A stretch of DNA of 64,000 nt from an uncultured Cellvibrionales bacterium (GCA_913020115.1 CAJWBQ010000004.1:104428-168427); one strand, 5' to 3'; counted from the first letter of the stretch, positions 9,955 to 21,835 are shown. Made by a program: numbers and translations. Notes: generated by a model from the letters alone, not told the origin.

Positions 9955-11297
9955 TTATCCTTATATCGCGGTTTCATCACCTGCTCATCTAAACGGCGAA
10001 AATGTTCGAGCTTTTCTGCAATTTTCTGTTCCAGCCCGCGTTCAACCGGAAAATAGTATCGACTTGAAGCAATTTCCTCTGGCAAGTAGTTCTCTCCAGC
10101 CGCGTATGCCCCGGGTTCGTCATGGGCATAGCGATACTCTGCACCGTAGTCCATATCCTTCATCAGACGAGTGGGCGAATTGCGCAAATGCATAGGCACA
10201 TCGTAGGTGGGCTGTGACTTTACATCGGCCATGACACGATTGAAGGCATTATACACAGCATTGCTCTTGGGCGCTGCAGCTAGATACGCCAGTGCTTGCG
10301 CAATAGCCAACTGCCCTTCTGGGTTGCCCAATCTCTCTTGTGTCTCCCAAGCGGCAAGAGAAATTTGCAAACCTCTAGGATCGGCATTACCAATGTCTTC
10401 ACTGGCCATTCTTACCACCCGGCGGGCAATATAGAGAGGGTCACAACCCCCATCGAGCATTCGAGCAAACCAATAGAGCGCTCCGTCTACTGAGGAGCCG
10501 CGAACCGCTTTATGTAATGCGGATATCTGCTCATAAAAAATGTCCCCTCCCTTATCAAAACGCCTAACATCCCCTGCCAACACCTCATGTAGAATGCCCA
10601 TGTCCACCACCTTAACCCCGTCAACATCTAGAGCTAAATCTGTGGCAATTTCCAGCAGGTTCAATGATTTCCTAGCATCGCCGTCGGCAGACGCCGCCAA
10701 CATAGCCAGAGCCTCATCACTAATATCAATATTCTGCTCACCCAAGCCCCGGTCCTTGTCCTGAAGAGCTTGCTTCATAACATTTTGAATTTGTAAGTCA
10801 CCCAGCCCTCTGAGCACATAAACTCGACAACGAGATAACAAGGCGTTGTTCAGCTCAAAAGAAGGGTTTTCAGTGGTAGCCCCAACAAATATTACCGTTC
10901 CATCTTCTACATAGGGTAAAAATGCATCTTGCTGAGCTTTGTTAAAGCGATGTACTTCGTCAACAAACAATATGGTTTTACGACCAGCTCCAGCACGTTC
11001 CTGTTCGGCCACAGCAACTGCCGCGCGAATGTCCTTAACCCCTGACAATACGGCTGACAGGGTTTCAAATCGCGCATCAGCCTGCTCGGCAAATATTCTT
11101 GCCAAGGTAGTTTTCCCCACTCCTGGGGGGCCCCAAAGAACCATCGAGTGCAACTGACCTTTATCGATGGCCTCTCGCAGTGGCTTGCCAGCATCTAAGA
11201 GCTGCTCTTGGCCGATATAGTCCTGCAAACTTCGCGGCCGCATTTTCGCCGCCAAGGGCTGGTAAACAGGGCCACGACTAAACAAATCACTATTCAT
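9951..11297 (-). CDS. rarA: Replication-associated recombination protein RarA (MgsA)
   Basis: The chosen start is the ATG at 11297 (MNSDLFSRGP), which aligns with E. coli RarA and overlaps the lolA stop by 8 nt; upstream in-frame codons would extend 11 residues into lolA. The AAA+ clamp-loader-like ATPase has the Walker A GPPGVGKTT, the Walker B FVDEVHRF, the sensor ATTENPSF and an arginine-finger segment LLSRCRVY. The C-terminal tetramerisation region contains HKAVRGSSVDGALYWFARM and PMHLRNSPTRLMKDMDYG. RarA acts at stalled replication forks and single-stranded DNA ends. Confidence 0.95.
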   Translation of the reverse strand: MNSDLFSRGPVYQPLAAKMRPRSLQDYIGQEQLLDAGKPLREAIDKGQLHSMVLWGPPGVGKTTLARIFAEQADARFETLSAVLSGVKDIRAAVAVAEQERAGAGRKTILFVDEVHRFNKAQQDAFLPYVEDGTVIFVGATTENPSFELNNALLSRCRVYVLRGLGDLQIQNVMKQALQDKDRGLGEQNIDISDEALAMLAASADGDARKSLNLLEIATDLALDVDGVKVVDMGILHEVLAGDVRRFDKGGDIFYEQISALHKAVRGSSVDGALYWFARMLDGGCDPLYIARRVVRMASEDIGNADPRGLQISLAAWETQERLGNPEGQLAIAQALAYLAAAPKSNAVYNAFNRVMADVKSQPTYDVPMHLRNSPTRLMKDMDYGAEYRYAHDEPGAYAAGENYLPEEIASSRYYFPVERGLEQKIAEKLEHFRRLDEQVMKPRYKDK

Positions 11298-11913
11298 CGC
11301 GAATAACATCGGCACCGGCTGGAATGACAAATATAAACTGAGATGCGGGCAACTCTGGGTTAGGCACCAGTTCGGCGAAGCTAAGCAAAGTGGTTTGCCC
11401 CAAGCCGTCCACTAAAGCCACAGACTTCAACTGCTTGTCTTCGAACTGCAAGGTTAAAGTCTGGAAGGGCCCGTCGCGCTCTCTCGGAGTAAGTTGAAAT
11501 AATTGATCACTTAACTGCTCCACCAAAAAGTTTTCGCTCAAGACATCAGTATCACCGCTCAAAATAAGCAGTGGCGTTTGTTGCAATCGTTGATCATTAG
11601 CGCGGATGGTCACCTGTTCCAAATCAGGATCAAAAAGCCAGAGTGTTTTTTCGTCCGTCACCAAGACTTGTTCAAATGGCGCAGCGGTATGCCAATAAAA
11701 TTTCCCCGGGCGCTGCACGGCAAATTCCCCCTGGGTTTCCTGAATCAAATTATTGTCTACATCATTGAGGGTTTGCGTAAACTTGCCTTGAAGTGACTGC
11801 ACTGGGCTAAGCAGAGCTTGCAATTGTTCCGAGTCGTCGTGACCGCCACTAAATACGGGAACACTCAAGCACAGCAGTGTCAGTGAAAACCATATTTTTT
11901 TAACTGAATTCAT
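11290..11913 (-). CDS. lolA: Outer-membrane lipoprotein carrier protein LolA
   Basis: 207 residues with a signal peptide (MNSVKKIWFSLTLLCLSVPVFSGG). The mature protein has the LolA core LQGKFTQTLNDVDNN, GEFAVQRPGKFYWHT, FEQVLVTDEKTLWLFDPDLEQVTI, and the C-terminal strand ASQFIFVIPAGADVI. LolA takes triacylated lipoproteins from LolCDE at the inner membrane and delivers them to LolB. The ftsK-lolA-rarA order is standard for gammaproteobacteria; lolA follows ftsK by 13 nt. Confidence 0.96.
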   Translation of the reverse strand: MNSVKKIWFSLTLLCLSVPVFSGGHDDSEQLQALLSPVQSLQGKFTQTLNDVDNNLIQETQGEFAVQRPGKFYWHTAAPFEQVLVTDEKTLWLFDPDLEQVTIRANDQRLQQTPLLILSGDTDVLSENFLVEQLSDQLFQLTPRERDGPFQTLTLQFEDKQLKSVALVDGLGQTTLLSFAELVPNPELPASQFIFVIPAGADVIRDE

Positions 11914-11926
11914 AGCCGATACTCTC

Positions 11927-14314
11927 TTAGCGTTTTGGTGGCGGCGGAGCTAGAACTTCGCGATTACCGTTAGTGCCCATTTCAGAGACCACTCCAGCCG
12001 CCTCCATTGCTTCAATAAGTCGCGCCGCCCGGTTGTAACCAATGCGCAAGCGTCGCTGTACTGAAGAGATTGAGGCTCGACGCGACTCAGTTACAATTTC
12101 AATGGCTTGATCATAAAGCACGTCACTTTCACTACTGCCCTCTTCATCACCTTCGGTAGCCATACCTGGAATAGCGATACTGTTTACGCTCTCGTCGACA
12201 AGGCCTTCTAGATAGTCTGGCTCCCCCCGCTTCTTCCAGTCATGCACCACCTTATGAACTTCATGGTCGTCGACAAACGCCCCGTGAACTCGTACAGGTA
12301 CACTGGTGCCCGGTGGCAAATACAGCATGTCACCATGCCCCAACAACTGCTCAGCGCCCCCTTGGTCGAGAATAGTGCGGGAATCAATTTTTGAGGAAAC
12401 TTGAAATGCCATCCGCGTGGGAACGTTGGCTTTAATCAAACCGGTAATGACATCGACCGAAGGACGCTGGGTGGCTAGCACCAGATGGATGCCCGCAGCT
12501 CGAGCCTTTTGGGCAATACGGGCAATTAGCTGCTCCACCTTTTTGCCAACAATCATCATCATGTCAGCAAATTCGTCGATCACAATCACAATCGCCGGAA
12601 GCGCTTCAAGATCCGGGGCGGGTGCCTCGTCTTCCCCTGCTACAAAATGTTCACTCGCCACCCAGAAAGGATCTGAAATAGGCTCACCACGGCTTATCGC
12701 GTCTTCAACTTTTCGGTTGTAGCCCGCCAAGTTTCGAACTCCCATAGCCGCCATCAGTTTATAGCGCCGTTCCATTTCTCCCACACTCCAGCGCAGAGCA
12801 TTCGCGGCGTCTTTCATGTCAGTTACCACGGGGGTTAGTAGGTGCGGGATGCCTTCGTATACAGACAATTCCAGCATCTTCGGATCAACCAAAATTAAAC
12901 GCACTTCTTTGGGAGTTGATTTGTAGAGCAAACTTAACAACATAGTGTTTACACCCACAGACTTACCAGACCCAGTTGTACCTGCGACTAGTAAATGCGG
13001 CATTTTTGCCAGGTCTGCAATGATAGGTTCGCCCGCGATATCGTGACCAAGAGCGAGTGTGAGGGCAGACTTTGAGTCTTCGTAAACTGAAGTAGAAATC
13101 ACTTCGCTCAGACGAACCATTTCACGATGTTCATTGGGTATTTCGATACCTACCACAGACTTGCCTTGAATCACTTCAACAACACGTACACTTATTACCG
13201 CAAGTGAGCGTGCTAAATCTTTGGCTAAATTTGTAATACGACTTACTTTTACGCCGGGCGCAGGTTGAATTTCAAAGCGAGTTACTACGGGGCCAGGTAA
13301 CACAGACACCACTTCCGCAACTACTCCAAAGTCTTTCAACTTAAGTTCAAGTTGGCGAGACATGGCCTCCAGTGATTCCTTAGAGTATCCCTTATCACCT
13401 CGAGCATCAGCTGGGTCGAGCAGATCGAGTTGTGGCAACTCTCCCACGGCGGGTGTATCGTCAAACAGAGATTTTTGTTTTTCTTTTTGAATCCTAGGGC
13501 TTGGTAAAGCTTTCTTCACCGGCTCCTGTATTTTAGGTGGCGTTCTCTTAACTTGCGCTTGACGCTCGATCGCTACTCGTCGGACTTTTTGTGATTTCTC
13601 AGCCTGTCGTTTTTCTGCGAGCTGGCGTCTTTTTTGTTGTCCCCACAACTGCACACGTTCAATAGTTTTCAAGGTAAGCGCGCCCAGTCGGTCCATCAAT
13701 GCAAACCAAGAGAGGTCGGTAAAAATTGTTAAGCCAAATAAAAATACCGACAGCAACAACAAAGTGCCACCAACATAGCTAAATGCCCCTTCCACGCCAC
13801 TGGCTACTGAGGCACCGAGAAGACCGCCATTAGAAAACGGTAAGACAGAAGCGCTGGTTTCATAGTTCATTGCCGCAAGACCAGAACCTGCCACCATAAC
13901 CAAGATCAGGCCAACGGTCCGCAGCCCCAGTAAAACCGGATCAAAGTCCTCTATCTTATTGCGATCGCGAAGTACCAGCCACGCGCGATAAGCCAACATA
14001 CATGGAAATAGGTAGGCCAAATAACCAAATAAAGAAAAGAAAACATCAGCTAACCAAGCACCTGCCGGCCCACCCACATTAGCGATAGTGACACCGGAGC
14101 CTGTCCTAGACCAACCCGGGTCCCCTGTGCTGTAGCTCAACAAGGCCATCAATAGATATAAACACACAGCCACCAGGCCGATAAGTGCACCTTCTCGCAA
14201 CACCCGCACCAGCAGGTTGCTGGCGGGAGCAGAATTTTGATTTGTAGTATTGCCGGCTTTCAACAGTGTATTCCTTGGGCTAAGCCATATTTGACGAGAA
14301 TTTGCCTCGTTCAA
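11927..14314 (-). CDS. ftsK: DNA translocase FtsK
   Basis: 795 residues. Four membrane segments occupy about residues 34-205. The linker (about 210-300) is short and rich in Lys/Gln/Arg, unlike the long Pro/Gln linker of E. coli FtsK. The RecA-like motor has Walker A GTTGSGKS and Walker [14 protein letters not shown], and the C-terminal winged-helix gamma domain ([29 protein letters not shown]) reads KOPS sequences. FtsK couples division to chromosome-dimer resolution by activating XerCD at dif. It leads the leftward operon ftsK-lolA-rarA-crcB-serS-cysG. Confidence 0.97.
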   Translation of the reverse strand: MNEANSRQIWLSPRNTLLKAGNTTNQNSAPASNLLVRVLREGALIGLVAVCLYLLMALLSYSTGDPGWSRTGSGVTIANVGGPAGAWLADVFFSLFGYLAYLFPCMLAYRAWLVLRDRNKIEDFDPVLLGLRTVGLILVMVAGSGLAAMNYETSASVLPFSNGGLLGASVASGVEGAFSYVGGTLLLLSVFLFGLTIFTDLSWFALMDRLGALTLKTIERVQLWGQQKRRQLAEKRQAEKSQKVRRVAIERQAQVKRTPPKIQEPVKKALPSPRIQKEKQKSLFDDTPAVGELPQLDLLDPADARGDKGYSKESLEAMSRQLELKLKDFGVVAEVVSVLPGPVVTRFEIQPAPGVKVSRITNLAKDLARSLAVISVRVVEVIQGKSVVGIEIPNEHREMVRLSEVISTSVYEDSKSALTLALGHDIAGEPIIADLAKMPHLLVAGTTGSGKSVGVNTMLLSLLYKSTPKEVRLILVDPKMLELSVYEGIPHLLTPVVTDMKDAANALRWSVGEMERRYKLMAAMGVRNLAGYNRKVEDAISRGEPISDPFWVASEHFVAGEDEAPAPDLEALPAIVIVIDEFADMMMIVGKKVEQLIARIAQKARAAGIHLVLATQRPSVDVITGLIKANVPTRMAFQVSSKIDSRTILDQGGAEQLLGHGDMLYLPPGTSVPVRVHGAFVDDHEVHKVVHDWKKRGEPDYLEGLVDESVNSIAIPGMATEGDEEGSSESDVLYDQAIEIVTESRRASISSVQRRLRIGYNRAARLIEAMEAAGVVSEMGTNGNREVLAPPPPKR

Positions 14315-14460
14315 TGATTAGCGTTCATTGTAATGGCTAAGCGTAACTTTTCTAGTGGATTCAGCCGCTTAGACAAGGTATTTCGTGAAGATATTAGGTT
14401 TTAATAGTTTATTTAGATAAAACTTTACTCAATGATAGTCTTAAATTATACATTGAATAG

Positions 14461-15498
<1,038 letters not shown>

Positions 15499-15501
15499 TC
15501 G

Positions 15502-16209
15502 ATGAGCCAAATCCCCTGGCTAGAAGGTAATCAGGCTTTTCCTCCCACCGACTCAGCGATGAAGGATCCCAGCGGCCTATTGGCAGCTGGGGCCGACCTT
15601 TCGCCCCCACGCTTATTAAATGCTTATCGACGTGGCATTTTCCCATGGTTTGAGGAGGATCAGCCCATTCTTTGGTGGTCTCCAGACCCCAGAGCCACGC
15701 TCGTCCCCAATGCTATCCACATTTCCCGAAGCCTGCGCAAAGCTATAAAGCAGCAGAAGTACCAATTTCGATTTGACACACATTTTCTTGAAGTTATACA
15801 GGCCTGTGCCGAGGCTCGAAGCTATACTGAAGGTACGTGGATAACGGACGAAATGTGTGATGCCTATGAAAACCTGCATGAAATGGGCATTGCTCACTCG
15901 GTGGAGGTATGGGACGAAGATAAATTGGTGGGTGGCCTCTATGGCATCGCCCTAGGTAAGGTATTTTTTGGTGAATCAATGTTCAGCCGAGCAAGTAACA
16001 CATCAAAAATGGCACTAGTTTATCTAGCTGAGCACTTGCATAAATGGGGATTTGAGTTGATCGATTGTCAGGTAGAAAACCCTCATCTAATGAGCCTCGG
16101 CGCCCAGTGCATTAGCCGTGAACAATTCAACCGTCAGCTAAAAAGCTTGATAGAACCCAATGAGTCGAGCTCTTGCTGGGGACTAATAAACCGAGATATT
16201 GAGGATTGA
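15502..16209 (+). CDS. aat: Leucyl/phenylalanyl-tRNA-protein transferase
   Basis: 235 residues, starting 3 nt after trxB. The FPPTDSAMKDPSGLLAAGADLSPPRLLNAYRRGIFPW start and the motifs WWSPDPRA, EGTWITDEM, GLYGIALGKVFFGESMFS and ELIDCQVENPHLMSLGA are typical of Aat. The enzyme adds Leu or Phe to proteins with N-terminal Arg or Lys, creating N-degrons for ClpS/ClpAP. ClpA and ClpS are encoded close by at 17.3-20.0 kb, so the whole N-end-rule branch sits within 5 kb. Confidence 0.97.
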   Translation: MSQIPWLEGNQAFPPTDSAMKDPSGLLAAGADLSPPRLLNAYRRGIFPWFEEDQPILWWSPDPRATLVPNAIHISRSLRKAIKQQKYQFRFDTHFLEVIQACAEARSYTEGTWITDEMCDAYENLHEMGIAHSVEVWDEDKLVGGLYGIALGKVFFGESMFSRASNTSKMALVYLAEHLHKWGFELIDCQVENPHLMSLGAQCISREQFNRQLKSLIEPNESSSCWGLINRDIED

Positions 16210-16216
16210 AGCTAAG

Positions 16217-16927
16217 ATGACAGATCTTTCTGAGCTACGACTCTTTATCACCCACCCGCATCCTTGTAGTTATTTAGAAGATCAAGAGGCTGTGACGCTA
16301 TTTGTAGACCCTACCATTAATGTCGATGCGACCATGTACTCCCAACTGTCTGCCTCAGGTTTTCGCCGCAGTGGCACTCACCTATATAGACCTCGCTGCC
16401 CTAATTGCCAAGCCTGCGTGCCAGCCAGAATTCCAGCGTCGATCTTTCAAGCCACACGGCAACAAAAGCGCTGCCTAAAACGCAATCAAGACGTACAAAT
16501 GACATGCAGCTTACAAGGTAACAGTGCTGAACATTATGAGCTGTACGAGCGATACATCAATGAACGTCATAGCGATGGAGACATGTTTCCGCCCTCACGA
16601 GAGCAGTTTGATAATTTTCTGAGCAGCGAATGGGGAACCACTCGCCACTTAGAGTTTCGCTTGGACGGCAAGCTTATTTGTGTTGCTGTTTGCGACCAAA
16701 TGGACAATGCCCTATCCGCTGTTTACACCTATTTTGACCCCTCTCTGCCAAAACGCAGCTTAGGGGTATTCGCGATTCTCCAGCAGATTATTCTCACAGA
16801 ATCGTTAGGTTTGCATCACCTCTACCTAGGCTATTGGATAAAAAACTGCGCAAAAATGCGCTATAAGACCGAATACCGCCCCCTAGAAGTCTTTACAAAC
16901 CAACACTGGCTGCTTTTAAGCCGATAA
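16217..16927 (+). CDS. bpt: Aspartate/glutamate leucyltransferase (Bpt)
   Basis: 236 residues from the ATG at 16217 (MTDLSELRLFITHPHPCSYL); a GTG-like upstream start would overlap aat. The cysteine cluster CPNCQAC, the RRSGTHLYRPRC lead-in (here RRSGTHLYRP) and SAVYTYFDPSLPKRSLGVFAILQQI are diagnostic of the bacterial ATE1-like leucyltransferase. It transfers Leu from tRNA(Leu) onto N-terminal Asp or Glu, feeding ClpS-dependent degradation. It is the second leucyltransferase of the N-end rule, paired with aat 7 nt upstream. Confidence 0.96.
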   Translation: MTDLSELRLFITHPHPCSYLEDQEAVTLFVDPTINVDATMYSQLSASGFRRSGTHLYRPRCPNCQACVPARIPASIFQATRQQKRCLKRNQDVQMTCSLQGNSAEHYELYERYINERHSDGDMFPPSREQFDNFLSSEWGTTRHLEFRLDGKLICVAVCDQMDNALSAVYTYFDPSLPKRSLGVFAILQQIILTESLGLHHLYLGYWIKNCAKMRYKTEYRPLEVFTNQHWLLLSR

Positions 16928-16930
16928 TTT

Positions 16931-16975
16931 GCTCTAAATAGGCAATTGCCCTTGGCTCACTTGGCTATTTAGGGC
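16931..16975 (+). other. Long-range hairpin between bpt and infA
   Basis: GCTCTAAATAG (16931-16941) pairs with CTATTTAGGGC (16965-16975) over 11 bp with one G-U pair. The 23-nt loop includes a perfect GGCAATTGCC palindrome at its 5' side. No U-tract follows, so it may act as a bpt mRNA end or as an element of the infA promoter region. Confidence 0.4.
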
Positions 16976-17034
16976 ACAATTCACGCCTGCTCCAAATGGG
17001 GCCCTATTTGTATTGATATTGAGGGTAGTGCCGA

Positions 17035-17253
17035 ATGGCAAAAGAAGACCAGATTGAAATGGAAGGCGAAGTTATTGATACGCTTCCAAACACCACATTC
17101 AAAGTAAAACTAGAAAATGGCCACATTGTTAATGCCCATATTTCTGGCAAAATGCGTAAGAACTACATTCGTATTCTGACCGGCGACAAGGTGAAGGTTG
17201 AGTTAACTCCCTACGACTTGAGCAAAGGCCGCATCACCTACCGCGCTCGCTAG
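17035..17253 (+). CDS. infA: Translation initiation factor IF-1
   Basis: 72 residues, the standard length. A single S1/OB fold with [45 protein letters not shown] and [23 protein letters not shown]-1 occupies the ribosomal A site during initiation and enhances IF-2 and IF-3. GAGG lies about 10 nt before the ATG. It is convergent with clpA. Confidence 0.98.
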   Translation: MAKEDQIEMEGEVIDTLPNTTFKVKLENGHIVNAHISGKMRKNYIRILTGDKVKVELTPYDLSKGRITYRAR

Positions 17254-17274
17254 TGACCCAATGCGGGTGACTTA

Positions 17275-17305
17275 GAAGGTGCAGGCATTCTTGCCTGCAA
17301 CCTTC
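17275..17305. terminator. Terminator-like hairpin between infA and clpA
   Basis: GAAGGTGCAGGCA pairs with TGCCTGCAACCTTC around a TTCT loop, with one bulged A. It sits between the convergent infA and clpA genes and could serve both strands, although no long U-tract follows on either. Confidence 0.65.
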
Positions 17306-17330
17306 CAATCAACACAGTTTAACTCTCGAG

Positions 17331-19607
17331 CTAAGACACCTTAACGGCGATTGCAATATCGTTGTCGGAGACGTCCACCTCGACGATTCCGCCGGAAGAT
17401 GACAGCGAACCAAACAGCACTTCTTCTGCCAAGGGTTTCTTTAACTTCTCTTGGATTAAGCGCGCCATAGGTCTAGCGCCCATTTTTTCGTCGTAGCCAT
17501 TGACGCACAACCAATCACGAGCCGCTTCAGACACTTCAATTTGAACGTTCTTCTCGTCGAGCTGTACCTGTAGCTCAACCAGAAACTTGTCCACCACAGT
17601 TTTGATGACACGACGATCAAGTGCATTAAACTGAATGGTTGCGTCCAAACGGTTTCGGAACTCAGGCGTAAACATTTTTGTAATCGCCTCCATTCCATCT
17701 GTACTGTGATCTTGTTTCGCAAAACCAATTGAGCGACGACTAATATCTTCTGCACCAGCATTTGTGGTCATAACCAAAATGACATTGCGGAAATCGGCTT
17801 TTCGGCCATTGTTGTCGGTTAAGGTACCGTGGTCCATTACCTGCAAAAGCAAGTTAAATACTTCTGGGTGCGCCTTTTCAATTTCGTCTAGCAACACCAC
17901 GCTGTGCGGGTGCTGTGTGACGGCGTCAGTCAGTAAGCCCCCCTGATCAAAACCCACATAACCTGGTGGAGCACCGATTAGCCGTGAAACCGTGTGCCGC
18001 TCCATGTACTCAGACATGTCGAAACGTATTAACTCGATGCCCATTACTTTTGACAGCTGGCGACACACTTCTGTTTTACCAACACCCGTGGGGCCTGCAA
18101 ACAAGAAAGAACCGATTGGTTTCTCAGGGGCGTTAAGGCCAGCCCGCGATAACTTAATCGCCGTTGTCATGGTATCGATGGCTTTATCCTGACCAAACAC
18201 CACCATTTTCAAATTCTCATCAAGCTTACGCAGCTGATCTTTATCAGAAGACGATACGCTTTTAGGTGGAATACGGGCAATTTTTGCGATGATGCTTTCA
18301 ACATCTGTCACGCCAATAACTTTCTTGCGCTTACTATCTGGCAACAACTGCTGATAAGCGCCAGCCTCGTCAATCACATCAATCGCTTTGTCCGGCATAA
18401 AGCGTTCAGTAATATAACGCGCCGATAATTCTGCGGCGGCTTTTAACGACGTGTCTGTGTAACGCAGGCTGTGATGCTCTTCAAACCGGCTTTTTAAACC
18501 CTTAAGAATTTTGTAGGTGTCCTCTACACTAGGCTCGTTGACATCCACTTTTTGGAAGCGACGTGAAAGCGCTCTATCTTTTTCAAAGACGCCACGATAC
18601 TCCTGAAAAGTAGTAGAACCCATGCAGCGCAATTCACCAGAAGTCAGCAAAGGCTTCAATAAATTGGAAGCATCCATAACACCGCCCGATGCTGCACCAG
18701 CACCAATAATGGTGTGGATCTCATCGATAAACAGGATGGCATGCTCTTTCTTACGCAGCTCGGCCAACAGTCCTTTAAAACGTTTTTCAAAATCACCACG
18801 GTATTTGGTGCCCGCCAGCAATGATCCTAGATCTAGAGAATAGACAACGCTATTTTTTAGAATGTCGGGCACATCACCGTCAACAATTCGCTTGGCTAAG
18901 CCTTCTGCAATAGCGGTTTTACCCACCCCAGACTCCCCCACTAACAAGGGATTGTTTTTACGCCGGCGTGCCAAAATTTGACTGACTCTTTCAAGCTCAC
19001 TTGAACGCCCCACAAGTGGATCAATACGACCGAGAGAAGCCTGCTCATTTAAATTTAGCGCGTAGCTTTCAAGAGGGCTTTTGCCTGGGGACTCACCACC
19101 GGCAACATCACCCTCTTGGCTTTCATTGTCCGGCTCTGCTCCGTGCTCAGAACCGTCATCACCTATTCCCGAAACTTTTGAAATACCATGAGTGATATAA
19201 TTTACAATATCAATGCGCGCAACACTTTGCTGCTTAAGATAATAAACAGCCTGACTTTCCTGCTCACTAAATATTGCGACTAATACGTTAGCGCCCGTCA
19301 CTTCCTTTTTACCGGAGGACTGAACATGGAACACGGCGCGTTGTAAAACTCGCTGAAAACCCAAAGTGGGCTGCGTTTCCCGCTCTTGATCACTCTCGGG
19401 TATAAGTGGCGTTGTAGAATCTACGAACTCTATGAGCTCCTTGCGTAGATTGTGTAAATTTGTGCCGCAGGCGCGCAACACGCCTGCAGCCGATTCATTG
19501 TCGATTAAGGCCAGTAACAAATGCTCCACAGTCATAAATTCATGACGTTTGGAGCGTGCGCCTTTAAACGCAAGATTTAAGGTAACTTCTAAATCTTTGC
19601 TTAACAT
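17331..19607 (-). CDS. clpA: ATP-dependent Clp protease ATP-binding subunit ClpA
   Basis: 758 residues. The N-domain with two Clp_N repeats (about 1-150) docks ClpS. An acidic linker (about 155-180) follows. The first AAA+ ring has GESGVGKT and the second GPTGVGKTE, with Walker B motifs [14 protein letters not shown] and [14 protein letters not shown]. An IGF-type loop for ClpP binding lies in the second domain (RRSIGFAKQ). ClpA unfolds substrates for ClpP; clpP itself is not in the window. It follows clpS by 36 nt. Confidence 0.98.
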   Translation of the reverse strand: MLSKDLEVTLNLAFKGARSKRHEFMTVEHLLLALIDNESAAGVLRACGTNLHNLRKELIEFVDSTTPLIPESDQERETQPTLGFQRVLQRAVFHVQSSGKKEVTGANVLVAIFSEQESQAVYYLKQQSVARIDIVNYITHGISKVSGIGDDGSEHGAEPDNESQEGDVAGGESPGKSPLESYALNLNEQASLGRIDPLVGRSSELERVSQILARRRKNNPLLVGESGVGKTAIAEGLAKRIVDGDVPDILKNSVVYSLDLGSLLAGTKYRGDFEKRFKGLLAELRKKEHAILFIDEIHTIIGAGAASGGVMDASNLLKPLLTSGELRCMGSTTFQEYRGVFEKDRALSRRFQKVDVNEPSVEDTYKILKGLKSRFEEHHSLRYTDTSLKAAAELSARYITERFMPDKAIDVIDEAGAYQQLLPDSKRKKVIGVTDVESIIAKIARIPPKSVSSSDKDQLRKLDENLKMVVFGQDKAIDTMTTAIKLSRAGLNAPEKPIGSFLFAGPTGVGKTEVCRQLSKVMGIELIRFDMSEYMERHTVSRLIGAPPGYVGFDQGGLLTDAVTQHPHSVVLLDEIEKAHPEVFNLLLQVMDHGTLTDNNGRKADFRNVILVMTTNAGAEDISRRSIGFAKQDHSTDGMEAITKMFTPEFRNRLDATIQFNALDRRVIKTVVDKFLVELQVQLDEKNVQIEVSEAARDWLCVNGYDEKMGARPMARLIQEKLKKPLAEEVLFGSLSSSGGIVEVDVSDNDIAIAVKVS

Positions 19608-19643
19608 CTATATAGACCCCTCAAGCGTGGAACGCTTATTCCA

Positions 19644-20024
19644 CTATTCTTCATCATCTTCTGCCGCTTCTATTTCACACAACAAAGGATGTTCGTTTTC
19701 TTTAGACCACTGATTTACCTGTGCAGCCTTGGTTTCAGCAATGTCGCGAGTAAATATCCCACAAACTGCTGCACCGTCCGTATGAACCTTTAACATAACC
19801 CCAGTGGCCTGTTCTCGGTTCAAGTTAAAAAAGAGCTCTAAAGTCTCGACCACGAAGTCCATCGGTGTGTAGTCATCATTCATCATGATCACCTTATACA
19901 TTGATGGTCTCTTCAAAATAGGCCGAGATTCCTGTATTGCCAAGTCACCATCGTGATGAGGCTCATCAGGCTCGCCGTCTTTATTTAATCTTAGTTGAAG
20001 ATTTTGTAGTTTTCCCATAGACAT
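19644..20024 (-). CDS. clpS: ATP-dependent Clp protease adaptor ClpS
   Basis: 126 residues from the ATG at 20024; a second ATG at 20018 is equally possible, while the frame's first start is a TTG. The core [25 protein letters not shown] and [25 protein letters not shown] carries the residues that bind N-terminal Leu, Phe, Tyr and Trp. The first 40 residues are extended relative to E. coli ClpS. ClpS brings N-end-rule substrates made by Aat and Bpt to ClpA. It is divergent from cspD. Confidence 0.95.
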   Translation of the reverse strand: MSMGKLQNLQLRLNKDGEPDEPHHDGDLAIQESRPILKRPSMYKVIMMNDDYTPMDFVVETLELFFNLNREQATGVMLKVHTDGAAVCGIFTRDIAETKAAQVNQWSKENEHPLLCEIEAAEDDEE

Positions 20025-20124
20025 AGATATTCGGCACAATTTTTATCGGTAGGTTCATTTTCCAAGGGGATTTTAACCCAATCTCAGACAAAAAGGGCTA
20101 TTTTGAGACTTATGATCCAAAAAC

Positions 20125-20153
20125 TTGACAGGCGGCATAAGGTCGTTTAAAAG
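20125..20153 (+). promoter_or_regulatory. Predicted sigma-70 promoter of cspD
   Basis: A perfect TTGACA at 20125-20130 and TAAAAG at 20148-20153 are 17 bp apart. Transcription would start near 20160, leaving a leader of about 100 nt before the ATG at 20260. Long leaders are common in cold-shock-family genes. Confidence 0.6.
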
Positions 20154-20259
20154 AAGCCTAAAGCCTTAATACCAATAAAAGACTATAAAAATCAACTGGG
20201 GTTGATACAGGCTGTAGCGAATGACCCCCGTATTTATCAGGCGAATAGGGAGTCACAGC

Positions 20260-20544
20260 ATGCCAAGCGGTACAGTTAAGTGGTTTAATAACGCAAAAGG
20301 ATACGGGTTCATCTTGCCAGATGAGGGCAACGAGGATCTATTTGCCCATTATTCGGTTATCGCAATGGAGGGCTATAAAACCCTAAAAGCCGGCCAAGTG
20401 GTTACATTCGATATATCAGAAGGTGCTAAAGGCCTGCACGCTATTAATATCATGGCCAGTGAAAGCGAAAGTGAGGATAGCCCTCCCTCTCCCGCCGAGC
20501 CTGCAAGCACGGTAGAAGAACAGTCTCCAGAATTCACAGTTTAA
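20260..20544 (+). CDS. cspD: Cold-shock-domain protein CspD-like
   Basis: 94 residues from the ATG at 20260 (MPSGTVKWFNNAKGYGFILPDEGNEDLFAHYSVI). The RNP1-type KGYGFI and RNP2-type DLFAHYS motifs mark one cold-shock domain, followed by an acidic Ser/Glu/Pro-rich tail. The location opposite clpS-clpA is the classical cspD position. In E. coli CspD binds single-stranded DNA and blocks replication in stationary phase; the same role is inferred here from sequence and synteny. Confidence 0.9.
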   Translation: MPSGTVKWFNNAKGYGFILPDEGNEDLFAHYSVIAMEGYKTLKAGQVVTFDISEGAKGLHAINIMASESESEDSPPSPAEPASTVEEQSPEFTV

Positions 20545-20551
20545 GCTCTGC

Positions 20552-20569
20552 GTCCCGCCCCCGCGGGAC
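20552..20569 (+). terminator. GC-rich hairpin after cspD
   Basis: GTCCCGC and GCGGGAC form a perfect 7-bp stem around CCCC, starting 8 nt after the cspD stop. There is no U-tract, so it may act as an mRNA-stabilising end rather than a full intrinsic terminator. Confidence 0.5.
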
Positions 20570-20717
20570 ATTGCGCCGCACTTCGCCAGTTCATCTTGCT
20601 AATCCCTACACATCAAATACAATGACGCCGATCTCCAAGACAAACCCATAGCGGTTCAACTGGGAGAATTTTACAGGCGCCAATCATGCATGGCCTTCAC
20701 CACAACCTGGAATTTAC

Positions 20718-21323
20718 ATGGCCACCCTACTACTCCTTAACAAACCCTTTGGCGTACTTTCTCAGTTCGAGGACAAAGAGGGCCGCAAAACCTTAAAAAC
20801 CTATATAAACCGGCCAAACTTTTACCCTGCCGGGCGCCTCGACCAAGATTCAGAAGGCTTACTGCTGCTCACTGATGAAGGCAGCCTGCAGCACCGAATT
20901 GCACACCCTTCTCAAAAACTCAGTAAAACCTATTGGGCTCAGGTTGAAGGCCTGGTCAGCGACGAGGCTTTAGAGGCACTTCGCAAAGGCGTAACGCTCA
21001 ATGACGGGCCCACTCGGCCGGCCAGCGCGAAACAGATTCCAGAGCCACCCGTTTGGGCGAGGGTTCCACCGATTCGCTTCCGTAAAAACGATGTTACAAG
21101 CTGGATTGAACTCAGCATCAAAGAAGGGCGCAACCGCCAAGTAAGGAGAATGACCGCCGCAGTAGGACTCCCCACTCTTCGCCTTATACGAGCCGCCATT
21201 GGTCCGTGGAAATTAGGCTCTCTCCAACCTGGAGAATCGAGAGAAGAACAAGTGCATATGCCCGCCTCAAGCCCCAAACCTGTCACAAGACCCAATCGAA
21301 AGTCGCCACGGCGGAGAAAATAA
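20718..21323 (+). CDS. rluE: 23S rRNA pseudouridine(2457) synthase RluE
   Basis: 201 residues of the RsuA/RluB/E/F branch, without an S4 domain, as expected for RluE. It contains [14 protein letters not shown], the catalytic [28 protein letters not shown], and [25 protein letters not shown]. RluE modifies U2457 in the peptidyl-transferase region. The C-terminal 20 residues are basic and rich in Arg/Pro. It leads a tight rightward group with nudJ, mnmA, hflD and purB, a conserved gammaproteobacterial arrangement. Confidence 0.94.
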   Translation: MATLLLLNKPFGVLSQFEDKEGRKTLKTYINRPNFYPAGRLDQDSEGLLLLTDEGSLQHRIAHPSQKLSKTYWAQVEGLVSDEALEALRKGVTLNDGPTRPASAKQIPEPPVWARVPPIRFRKNDVTSWIELSIKEGRNRQVRRMTAAVGLPTLRLIRAAIGPWKLGSLQPGESREEQVHMPASSPKPVTRPNRKSPRRRK

Positions 21324-21367
21324 ACTAATATTGCCGCCCCAAATTGAAAGTGAACGAGCAAATACTC

Positions 21368-21835
21368 ATGGAGTGGCCTCCGCACATCACCGTTGCCTGC
21401 ATTGTTGAAAAAGACGGTAAGTTTCTAATGGTTAAAGAGATCAAAGACGGGCGCACTGTTTATAATCAGCCTGCCGGCCACTTAGAACCCTATGAATCAC
21501 TACAGCAGGCCGCTCTGAGAGAAACACTTGAGGAAACCGCATGGCAGGTTGAACTCGAATCAGCACTGCGCGTAACCTTATTTACCGCCCCAGGTAACGG
21601 CGTCACCTACTGCCGAACCACTTTTGTGGCGAAAGCTGTCTCTCACTACAGCAATCAAGCGCTCGACAGCGATATCGAAGAAGCGCTCTGGCTTAGCTAC
21701 GATGACATTATCCACTTAAAAGATCAGTTGCGCAGCCCAGTAGTACTGAGCGATATTGAACATTACCTCGAAGGCCATCGCATAGCCCTCGAAGCCTTTA
21801 CCCAATACCCTGCACCGGATGCCATATCAACATGA
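21368..21835 (+). CDS. nudJ: Nudix phosphatase NudJ
   Basis: The start is the ATG at 21368 ([22 protein letters not shown]), which matches E. coli NudJ; upstream TTG/GTG codons are less likely. The Nudix box runs [24 protein letters not shown]: the catalytic REXXEE is intact, but the closing G-U pair is replaced by A-W. NudJ hydrolyses nucleoside di- and triphosphates and the thiamine precursor HMP-PP. It overlaps mnmA by 4 nt (ATGA), and the nudJ-mnmA-hflD-purB order is conserved in gammaproteobacteria. Confidence 0.92.
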   Translation: MEWPPHITVACIVEKDGKFLMVKEIKDGRTVYNQPAGHLEPYESLQQAALRETLEETAWQVELESALRVTLFTAPGNGVTYCRTTFVAKAVSHYSNQALDSDIEEALWLSYDDIIHLKDQLRSPVVLSDIEHYLEGHRIALEAFTQYPAPDAIST

